This document shows, piece by piece, positions 1-5,323 of a stretch of 8,628 bases of DNA. The translations under genes and the position numbers were made by a program. The stretch covers positions 1 to 8,628 of the forward strand of contig JAEOTJ010000302.1 in assembly GCA_016839905.1 (NCBI GenBank). Direction: 5' to 3'. The notes under the pieces are model-generated. The model was not told the DNA's origin. It made no database searches and saw only the letters and a list, made by a program, of their open reading frames with translations. The stretch's first letter is position 1, and the number at the start of each line of letters is the position of its first letter. The DNA comes from Promethearchaeota archaeon (GTDB lineage: Archaea; Asgardarchaeota; Lokiarchaeia; Sigynarchaeales; SOKP01).

Positions 1-2
1 TG

Positions 3-1211
3 ACGATTTTAATTTCAGATTTTAGCGCTTCTTGGTATGGCCTTTATAATGGAAGCAAGTGGTCTGCCAATTATACTTTTTCTGGATCCACCGGCACGAT
101 AAATCAGACAGCTTGGGAATGGGCAGGAGTCGGTACCATAACAATAAAATTTTATGCGAATAGTTCTAAAGGATATGTTGGCTCTGACAGCGTGGATGTC
201 GTTAAAGACCTCACTGTTCCTACCGTGAATATCATCTCCCCGCAATCTGATGAACTTTTTGGAAATATTGCCCCCGCTTTTATTGTAGAAATCAACGACA
301 CTAATCTTGATGGCATGTGGTACGAGCTTCCGGGAGGGATTAATAGGACTTTTTTAACGAATGAAACTTTCAATGACATGGAATGGGGCGCGCTACCGAA
401 TGGAACGGCAACAATTTGGTTTTACGCAAATGATTCTGCGGGAAATGAAGCTTCTGACTTTGTCGTGGTGAGAATTGACGTATTACCTCCCAAAGTCATT
501 ATCAATTCGCCAAATAACTTTACTTACTGGTCGGATCCTCCTTCGATCGATGTTTCTTTCTTTGATCCTAATAATGATTCCATTTGGGCCATCATTGAGG
601 GAACCGTCATACCTCTTGCAAATGATTCAGAGATCGCGTTAAGTGGCGCTTTTTGGAGTGGACTCGATGAGGATATTGTTCAGATATTTATCTTCGCTAA
701 CGATACGTTAGGTAATTTAAACGACACTTACTCGATAATTATTTATAAGGACACCATTGCTCCCGAAATTATCATCACTTCGCCCTCCGTTAATCAGCTT
801 GTAGGCGTGGATCCTCCGAGTTTTGTCATAGAAATCAATGAAACTAATTTAGATTCAATGTGGTATTCTCTAAATGGAGGGGAAAATCACTTATTTGCCT
901 CAAACGGCACGATCAATCAATCAACGTGGTTATCAACATGGATTTATCTCTCAAATGGAGATCTTATCAGCATCACTTTCTACGCAAATGATACTTTAGG
1001 GCATCTCGGAAATGTTTCCGTGTTGGTGAAAGTTGATAAGCCCACAGGAACCGATGATGACAATGGTGATGGCGATGGCGAGGGGGGATTTAACATTGTC
1101 GAGTTTCTTGCTTCACCCGGAGGGATGGTAATGATCGGAAGCATTGCAGGTGGATCTGTTGCGGGAATTGCTTTCTTTTTCAAGAGGAGGAGAGGGCTTA
1201 ATTCTCCTTAG
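3..1211 (+). CDS. Ig-like repeat surface protein, membrane-anchored, 5' end outside the window
   Basis: The frame is open from the window's first bases, so this is the C-terminal 402 residues of a larger protein; the GTG at 192 is internal. It consists of tandem ~90-residue beta-rich units, each opening with P-x-(V/I)-x-I-x-SP and carrying MWY-type and YAND motifs. The last unit is followed by an Asp/Gly linker (1041-1088), a glycine-rich hydrophobic segment (about 1116-1181) and KRRR. This order predicts an extracellular stalk held by one C-terminal membrane helix with a short basic cytoplasmic end. I count 19 N-x-S/T sequons, which suggests dense N-glycosylation. The signal peptide would be upstream and is not visible. 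Such Ig/fibronectin-like repeats are common in Asgard surface proteins; the ligand is unknown, and adhesion or a cell-envelope role is inferred. GC content is higher than in the genes to the right (28 of 60 bases at 361-420). Confidence 0.88.
   Translation, partial: TILISDFSASWYGLYNGSKWSANYTFSGSTGTINQTAWEWAGVGTITIKFYANSSKGYVGSDSVDVVKDLTVPTVNIISPQSDELFGNIAPAFIVEINDTNLDGMWYELPGGINRTFLTNETFNDMEWGALPNGTATIWFYANDSAGNEASDFVVVRIDVLPPKVIINSPNNFTYWSDPPSIDVSFFDPNNDSIWAIIEGTVIPLANDSEIALSGAFWSGLDEDIVQIFIFANDTLGNLNDTYSIIIYKDTIAPEIIITSPSVNQLVGVDPPSFVIEINETNLDSMWYSLNGGENHLFASNGTINQSTWLSTWIYLSNGDLISITFYANDTLGHLGNVSVLVKVDKPTGTDDDNGDGDGEGGFNIVEFLASPGGMVMIGSIAGGSVAGIAFFFKRRRGLNSP
219..1037 (+). repeat. Three tandem ~90-residue Ig-like repeat units
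   Basis: Complete units begin at 219 (PTVNIISP), 489 (PKVIINSP) and 762 (PEIIITSP), giving 90, 91 and about 92 residues; part of a further unit lies at 3-218. The first and third share EIN-(D/E)-TNLD-x-MWY-x-L. Each unit ends in an aromatic-YAN-type strand followed by D-(S/T)-x-G or similar. The middle unit has diverged most and lacks the MWY box (it has IWAII instead). The repeats are protein-level; the DNA copies are not near-identical, so this is old duplication rather than recent expansion. Confidence 0.75.
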
Positions 1212-1393
1212 GTTTCTTTATAAAAAAATTTATATCAGGTAATGCCCCGAGTTTCGATGATGACAGTGATGGAGACGGGAACGGTCAAGAGGATTCGGTT
1301 CCCGGCTACAATTTACTCCTGTTGCTTGGGTCATTCGGCATTCTCTCGATCCTTCTTGCCAAGAGGCGTTTAAAAAAAGATGAAATTCAATGA
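1202..1393 (+). pseudogene. Start-less C-terminal tail of a second surface protein (Asp-rich linker, PGYN, membrane segment, KRR)
   Basis: In the frame ending at TGA 1391-1393, the DNA reads an Asp/Gly-rich linker (DDDSDGDGNGQEDS), then VPGYN, a hydrophobic run of about 16 residues (LLLLLGSFGILSILLA) and KRRLKKDEIQ. That is the complete order of an archaeal surface-protein sorting or anchoring tail; PGYN tails are typical of Lokiarchaeal surface proteins. The frame is closed upstream by TAA at 1199-1201 and has no ATG, and no plausible GTG or TTG ahead of the linker, so it cannot be translated alone. It overlaps the last bases of the upstream surface gene in a different frame. I read it as the 3' remnant of a gene whose body was lost, probably by deletion or recombination between related surface genes. 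A frameshift or assembly error is the alternative. Confidence 0.6.
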
Positions 1394-1423
1394 ACGGAAA
1401 AATCTTAATCTTATTCTGAGGAG

Positions 1424-1443
1424 AGTTAATACCCCTATTAACT
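1424..1443. terminator. Perfect 8-bp inverted repeat with CCCC loop; possible terminator or operator
   Basis: AGTTAATA, CCCC, TATTAACT forms a perfect 8-bp stem with a 4-base loop, 30 bases after the tail remnant's TGA. It is followed within about 15-25 bases by T-rich DNA (ACTTTTTCTTTAT). That order suggests a transcript 3' end for the surface gene region, although the stem is AT-rich and weak. A dimeric regulator site is the alternative, since a TATA-like stretch lies next to it. Confidence 0.35.
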
Positions 1444-1683
1444 TATAAAAATATTACTTTTTCTTTATATAATGTAGTCTCCCCTTTATTAGTCCCCACA
1501 TATCACATTTCCTAGTGTAATTTGAAGATAGACTCAAATCCAGAACACAATTCTCAGTCTCCCTAACCCTTTATGGTACGAGCGTTAAGAAAGATATTGG
1601 ATTTAGACAGATTACTAAATTGCCGCACTATGGGGTTTTATATTCTCAATTAAACTACTCATTCAAACACAAAATTAAAAATC

Positions 1684-1696
1684 TAAATTTTAAAAG
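1684..1696 (+). promoter_or_regulatory. Candidate TATA element for the small zinc protein
   Basis: TAAATTTTAAAAG lies about 20-30 bases before the ATG at 1715, the position expected for an archaeal TATA box of a transcript with little or no leader. The region is generally A/T-rich, so this is weak evidence. Confidence 0.25.
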
Positions 1697-1714
1697 AGAA
1701 TAGAGTTAAAAAAA

Positions 1715-2008
1715 ATGCTTGAAAATGAAATAAAAAACAATCCTAACCTAAAAAAAGACGATTTACGATGTTTATTTTGCGAAGAGAAAGTCCCTTCAGA
1801 TGAGGCAACGCCCATTCTTGATGAAAGCGGGGAAAAATTTGCTTGTTCCGATTGCTTAAAGAGAAAAGAATCACGCCTTTTTGAAATCGAAATCGGTATT
1901 ATTGAAAACATAAACGAGAAAATTAACATTGTCAAATCGGCACGCAAGTATCTCAACAGTTCTGCTTTAGAAGAATACCTTTTCCTAAGAAAAGTTGTAA
2001 AAATATGA
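1715..2008 (+). CDS. Small four-cysteine putative zinc-binding protein (97 aa), function unknown
   Basis: The protein carries CLFC (residues 19-22) and CSDC (44-47), a CxxC-x21-CxxC arrangement typical of a single structural zinc site (zinc ribbon or treble-clef type). A charged helical part follows (about 48-97, rich in E, K, I and L) without membrane segments. The ATG at 1715 is the first start after the in-frame stop at 1691-1693; an A-rich leader precedes it and no strong Shine-Dalgarno sequence is present. It stands alone, with a 700-base interval back to the surface gene and a T-tract right after its stop, and it converges on the coiled-coil gene. A zinc ribbon plus a helix would suit a nucleic-acid or protein-binding adaptor, but I do not recognise the family and no function is assigned. 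Confidence 0.72.
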   Translation: MLENEIKNNPNLKKDDLRCLFCEEKVPSDEATPILDESGEKFACSDCLKRKESRLFEIEIGIIENINEKINIVKSARKYLNSSALEEYLFLRKVVKI

Positions 2009-2019
2009 TTCCATCCTTA

Positions 2020-2037
2020 ATTTTTCTTTTTTTTCTT
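2020..2037 (+). terminator. T-tract terminator after the zinc protein
   Basis: Eleven bases past the stop, the plus strand has TTTTTC followed by eight T, C and TT. Runs of T without a strong hairpin are the usual archaeal termination signal. Confidence 0.55.
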
Positions 2038-2137
2038 ACTTTACCTTGAGTGATAAATTAGGATCAATGGTAATTAATTGAGATAGTTCGGGAATCCAAT
2101 TGAAAACCGATTCATTCTCTATAGAATTTATCCCTTT
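2036..2137 (-). other. Possible -1 frameshift extension of the coiled-coil protein (AAAGGGA heptamer plus 31 codons)
   Basis: The last codons of the coiled-coil gene are ATG AGA AAG GGA TAA. The bases A AAG GGA (2137-2131, minus strand) fit the X XXY YYZ slippery pattern in the correct phase and touch the stop codon. After a -1 slip, translation would continue from ATA (2131-2129) for 31 codons to TAA at 2038-2036. The added sequence reads like protein and ends in IPELSQLITIDPNLSLK, which aligns without gaps to VPKLIPQIEFNPELSLK at residues 572-588 of the same protein. The -1 frame has no ATG of its own after its upstream stop (2179-2177). Programmed frameshifting, a recent frameshift, a one-base sequencing error in AAAGGG, or a decayed duplicate all remain possible. 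Confidence 0.4.
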
Positions 2138-4554
2138 CTCATTTCTTGCATCTTCTCGGAGATTCTCATCAGACGCTCAAAAATACGTTGATTTTCTTCC
2201 ACATCTTTAGTTTTCATCATTTCTTCATTTAATCTTTTCATTTCCATGGTTAATTCAATGAATTCTTCAGGAGGCTCTAATTGATATTGATATCTTCTCT
2301 TTCCATCCTCGTTTTCTTCAATAAAAACCCATTTTCCAGAAGCTTGGCACCAATTCCATCTATTAGGCGTGAATTCTTCCATTTCTCGAAAAAATTCCTC
2401 TTCTACTAATTTCTTTTGGTCAGGTTCGGTTTTATGAGTTTTTATTAATTTATTATATAATTTTATAGCGGCTTCTCTAACATCTAAATCCTTATCTTCC
2501 ATTAAGATCTCTATTGGTTCTTTGATTTTTTCAACCTCAAAATTGCTTAGAGCCTTTAATACATATAATCTAATAATCCAATTATTATCGTGGATTAATT
2601 CTAAAAAAGCATTAAAAACTTGTTCGCTTTTAAATTGGCTTAATAAACTTATGGCAAACCTTTTTACATTAAAATTACTGCTTTTTAAATGTGTGAGAAG
2701 TATTTCAATAAAGTATTCCCTTTTTGGGGCATTTAAATTATTGAGTAAATTTATAATGAGATTATTCTTATAGGATCTAGGGGGATGGCTTTTTAAACTT
2801 AATTCGGGATTAAATTCAATTTGAGGGATTAATTTGGGCACCTCTACTTTAATTTCTTGATATTCTTGAATTAAATCGTTTAATCTCTGATTTTCTTCTT
2901 TTAGACTTGTTGTTTCCTCTACTATTTTGTTTTCAAAATTGATTACCAAATCGTCCTTTTCAGTTTCTAAATCATCAATCTTTAAATTCTTTTCTTGCAA
3001 TTTTAAATTTAAATTTAACATCCTATCAAGTAAGCTTTGATTTTCATTTTTAAGGTAATCTATTGTCTCAATAGATTTTGTATCAACTACTCCTGCATTA
3101 TTTGGATCATAACCAACTACAATGGGGGCATTTTTTTGATTTTCTTCTAACACCTTAATTTTATCTTTTAAATGTTCATTTTCTTCAATTGTTTCCCGAT
3201 TAATCTGTTCTAATATTTTATATCTATTATTTAACTTGATAAAATCTTCTGTCGAAGCCATGTTTGATGATTCCTCAAAAACCTGTACATCCTCAATTAC
3301 TTTTATCACTTCTATTTGGTTTTGTAAATTTAAAATATCTTCATTTAATTTTTTATTTTCCTCTTTTAATTTCTTAATCAAATCAGTAGATTGATTTTCA
3401 TACCACATGTCTAATTTTGATTCTGGGGTCTGAGGTGATTCTATTATTTTATCTTGCATTTCAAGAATTTGTTGTTTTAAACTCTTGATTTTTGTATTTA
3501 GGAGGTCTATTTTAATATTTTTTTTACTTATTCCTTCTCCTTGCTCAGATCTTTCTTTAACATATCCTTCAATTTCATCTACTAAATTATCAATGGTTTT
3601 ATTCGCAGTATCTAAATCTCTTCTTAATTTTTTGTTTTCTTCATCTATTATTGAAATTTGTTGAGGAGATACAGTAGATTGTGTGTTATGTTTTGAAAGT
3701 TCTTCTATCGTTATATTTGCTTTTTCTAATTTCTGGTTGAAGTATTCAATCTGAGCTTGGGAATCCTCTATCTCTAATTTTAAAGTTTCTATTTTTTGAT
3801 TTGCTAGAATTAAATCTTCAGATGGACTTTCTTCTGATGATTTTAATAGATTACCTTGTTTGATGATATTTGAGCTTTCATTTAGGGTTATATGGGCGTT
3901 TTCTAATTCTTGTTTTAATTGATTATTTGTTTGATTTAATTCATTTATTTTTTCATTTAATTCCTTAATTCTCTGGGTTGCGTCTTTTATTTCATTTAAA
4001 TATACACTCTCATTTGCTGCTTTTTCTAATCTTTGGATTTGATTTAAACAGCTTTGAAGTTGTTCTTCATGACTCTTGTTTTGAAATCTTAAATCCTCAT
4101 TTTCTCTAGATAATTTTCCTAAAATTTCTTTTGCATTTTCATCATTATTCTTAAAAAATTCGTTTTCTTCTGTTAATTGAATAATTAACTTCTTAGCTTT
4201 AATTAATTCCTCATTATTTGGTGATTCTATTTCAAAATTTTTCTTAATTAATGTTTCTGAAGTTAATTCTTTAATTTTTTCTTCAAAAACCACATTTTTT
4301 TTATCTTTATTGGCTAAATCCTGTCTTTGGGCTAATATTAATTCTTTTAAAATTTGTAAATCTTGAGGAAAATCTATATCAGTATTAGTTCCTTTTTCTT
4401 TTTTGAGTGTTTGGATTAATAATCTTTGCTCTTTGTTAGTGAACTTTAATCTCTGAATCTCTTCTCTAAGTTCTTCAATAGTTCTTTCTAATTGAGTATA
4501 TGCATCATTCTTGGTTTCAATCGTATCGATTAACTCTCTTATATCTCTAGACAT
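2128..4554 (-). CDS. Long coiled-coil protein with C-terminal HEAT repeats and a Trp-rich block (808 aa)
   Basis: Residues 1-570 are almost continuous heptad-like helix rich in E, K, L, I, N and Q, with only short breaks (for example near 55-65, 235-245, 292-300, 372-390, 475-492); this predicts a long rod-like coiled coil. A short Pro/Leu linker ending in LSLK (572-588) leads to about three HEAT-type repeats (610-705), which normally form a curved protein-binding surface. A Trp/Tyr-rich block follows (731-762; W733, W735, W742, Y756, Y758, then PP), then a charged amphipathic helix (763-808). There is no signal peptide, membrane segment or Walker motif, so it is not an SMC ATPase. A cytoplasmic tether, scaffold or cytoskeletal role, as for eukaryotic golgin- or kinesin-adaptor-like rods, is inference only. 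The ATG at 4554 is preceded by TATA-like DNA. The gene is one of the most AT-rich in the window (12 of 60 GC at 3001-3060). Its stop may be bypassed by a -1 shift (separate entry). Confidence 0.9.
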   Translation of the reverse strand: MSRDIRELIDTIETKNDAYTQLERTIEELREEIQRLKFTNKEQRLLIQTLKKEKGTNTDIDFPQDLQILKELILAQRQDLANKDKKNVVFEEKIKELTSETLIKKNFEIESPNNEELIKAKKLIIQLTEENEFFKNNDENAKEILGKLSRENEDLRFQNKSHEEQLQSCLNQIQRLEKAANESVYLNEIKDATQRIKELNEKINELNQTNNQLKQELENAHITLNESSNIIKQGNLLKSSEESPSEDLILANQKIETLKLEIEDSQAQIEYFNQKLEKANITIEELSKHNTQSTVSPQQISIIDEENKKLRRDLDTANKTIDNLVDEIEGYVKERSEQGEGISKKNIKIDLLNTKIKSLKQQILEMQDKIIESPQTPESKLDMWYENQSTDLIKKLKEENKKLNEDILNLQNQIEVIKVIEDVQVFEESSNMASTEDFIKLNNRYKILEQINRETIEENEHLKDKIKVLEENQKNAPIVVGYDPNNAGVVDTKSIETIDYLKNENQSLLDRMLNLNLKLQEKNLKIDDLETEKDDLVINFENKIVEETTSLKEENQRLNDLIQEYQEIKVEVPKLIPQIEFNPELSLKSHPPRSYKNNLIINLLNNLNAPKREYFIEILLTHLKSSNFNVKRFAISLLSQFKSEQVFNAFLELIHDNNWIIRLYVLKALSNFEVEKIKEPIEILMEDKDLDVREAAIKLYNKLIKTHKTEPDQKKLVEEEFFREMEEFTPNRWNWCQASGKWVFIEENEDGKRRYQYQLEPPEEFIELTMEMKRLNEEMMKTKDVEENQRIFERLMRISEKMQEMRKG

Positions 4555-4573
4555 TTTTAAAAAAACTTATATC

Positions 4574-4607
4574 ATATATAATTCTGTGTTATATTCAAAT
4601 TATATAT
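4574..4607 (-). promoter_or_regulatory. Promoter region of the coiled-coil gene with a 10-bp inverted repeat
   Basis: Reading toward the ATG at 4554, two TATA-like stretches occur. They are the arms of a perfect inverted repeat, ATATATAATT (4574-4583) and AATTATATAT (4598-4607), separated by 14 bases. The arm nearer the gene ends 20 bases upstream of the ATG and could place the start site near the ATG; the farther arm would give a short leader. The pairing may be chance in such AT-rich DNA. Confidence 0.4.
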
Positions 4608-4664
4608 AAAAAATTACTATAAAAAATCTTAGTATTTATGAGAAGGTTATAGTTAAAATAAATT

Positions 4665-4675
4665 AAAAAAAAAAA
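4665..4675 (-). terminator. T-tract terminator after the cyclophilin
   Basis: Eleven consecutive A on the plus strand, hence eleven T on the minus strand, begin 11 bases after the cyclophilin stop. It is a typical archaeal terminator, and it suggests that the coiled-coil gene downstream uses its own promoter. Confidence 0.55.
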
Positions 4676-4685
4676 GAATAAAGGC

Positions 4686-5162
4686 TTATAATATTTTTAT
4701 CTCATTTATTTTATCTCCTTTTTGTATAGAATCAACTATGCTTTGGTCAGCACTACTTACAACTTCGCCAAATATTGTATGTTTATTATTCAAGTGTGGG
4801 GTTGGAACATGAGTTATGAAAAATTGGCTTCCGTTAGTACTAGGTCCTGCATTAGCCATGGCTAAAATGCCGGGTTTAGAAAATGTTCTTCCACTTTGAA
4901 ATTCATCGCCATAAGGATAAGATATATTCTGACCTTGAAATGGAAATGAAGTGATTCCTTTACTTTTTGGCCCTCCAGTACCCTTTCCTAGAGGGTCACC
5001 TCCCTGTATCATGAAATCTGGAATTACTCTATGAAAAATAAGTCCATTATAGAATCCTTGTCTTGCTAAAAATAAAAAACTGGCGATTGTCATTGGAGCT
5101 TCGTTATCAAATAAATTAAGATTGATATTTCCTTTATTTGTAACCATTATTATTTGAGTCAT
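4686..5162 (-). CDS. Cyclophilin-type peptidyl-prolyl cis-trans isomerase (158 aa)
   Basis: This is a single-domain cyclophilin of standard length with no signal peptide or membrane segment, so it is cytoplasmic. It would speed cis-trans isomerisation of X-Pro bonds in folding proteins. The active-site core is intact: FHRVIPDFMIQGGDP gives R45, F50, M51 and Q53 (R55, F60, M61, Q63 in human cyclophilin A), and ANAGPSTNGSQFF gives A102, N103, Q113 and F115. H128 matches H126. At the tryptophan that governs cyclosporin binding in the human enzyme (W121), this protein has H123, as in the stretch TPHLNNKH, which predicts weak drug sensitivity. An insert-like stretch around residues 68-86 lies before GDEF. 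The ATG at 5162 begins right at the family's first beta strand. The gene diverges from the acetyl-CoA synthetase across a region with three 20-bp repeats, and a T-tract separates it from the next gene. Confidence 0.95.
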   Translation of the reverse strand: MTQIIMVTNKGNINLNLFDNEAPMTIASFLFLARQGFYNGLIFHRVIPDFMIQGGDPLGKGTGGPKSKGITSFPFQGQNISYPYGDEFQSGRTFSKPGILAMANAGPSTNGSQFFITHVPTPHLNNKHTIFGEVVSSADQSIVDSIQKGDKINEIKIL

Positions 5163-5175
5163 AAATTTGCATAAG

Positions 5176-5235
5176 AATTAAAATGAAATAAAGATAATTA
5201 AAATGAAATAAAGATAATTAAAATGAAATAAAGAT
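5176..5235. repeat. Three perfect tandem 20-bp repeats in a divergent promoter region
   Basis: AATTAAAATGAAATAAAGAT occurs three times head to tail without a mismatch (5176-5195, 5196-5215, 5216-5235). The array begins 13 bases upstream of the cyclophilin ATG and ends 88 bases before the acetyl-CoA synthetase ATG. A period of 20 bp is close to two helical turns, so all copies face the same side of the DNA. It could be an operator array for a regulator of either gene or an intrinsically bent element; recent slippage expansion is the simple alternative. Confidence 0.85.
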
Positions 5236-5252
5236 AAAAATTATAAAAAATA
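5236..5252 (+). promoter_or_regulatory. Candidate TATA element for the acetyl-CoA synthetase operon
   Basis: The stretch AAAAATTATAAAAAATA just right of the 20-bp repeats is the clearest TATA-like element before the ATG at 5324, and would give a leader of roughly 45 bases. AT-richness makes the exact position uncertain. A run of eleven T (5298-5308) lies in the proposed leader. Confidence 0.3.
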
Positions 5253-5323
5253 ATAATTTTTAGAAATAAATACTACAGAAAATAAAAAAGAAAAGCATTT
5301 TTTTTTTTAAAATAAAAGTTATT

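Larger units (their letters stand above)
1394..1714. other. 320-base gap without a confident gene
   Basis: No convincing protein gene or RNA gene was found here. The gap holds a perfect inverted repeat (1424-1443), two TATA-like stretches (near 1443-1455 and 1464-1473), and a 26-codon ATG-to-TAA frame at 1573-1653 with no clear ribosome-binding site. I looked for tRNA arms and a CCA-like end and saw none. The first part could serve as the 3' end of the surface-gene transcripts; the last part must contain the promoter of the zinc protein. Confidence 0.5.

Noticed and set aside
192..194. GTG at 192 as the start of the surface protein
   Set aside because: The frame is open to the left edge and the upstream residues continue the same repeat pattern (WY, YAN, sequons), so the true start lies outside the window.
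1196..1211. Programmed -1 frameshift joining the surface gene to the PGYN tail
   Set aside because: The tail frame is closed by TAA at 1199-1201, leaving only about three codons before the TAG for a shift, and there is no slippery heptamer there.
1242..1373. ATG-started frame overlapping the tail remnant
   Set aside because: Its 43-residue product has no recognisable pattern, while the other frame has the full linker, PGYN, membrane and basic order.
1394..1714. tRNA or other structured RNA in the gap
   Set aside because: No cloverleaf arms, T-loop consensus or long GC-rich stems could be found.
2269..2364. WW domain in the coiled-coil protein
   Set aside because: The spacing between Trp, the DG turn, the Tyr pair and the final Pro does not fit, and the second conserved Trp is missing.
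2128..4554. SMC or Rad50 ATPase
   Set aside because: No Walker A, signature or Walker B motif and no hinge; both ends lack nucleotide-binding folds.
5176..5235. CRISPR array or plasmid iterons
   Set aside because: The copies abut with no spacers and number only three; no cas or replication initiator gene is present.
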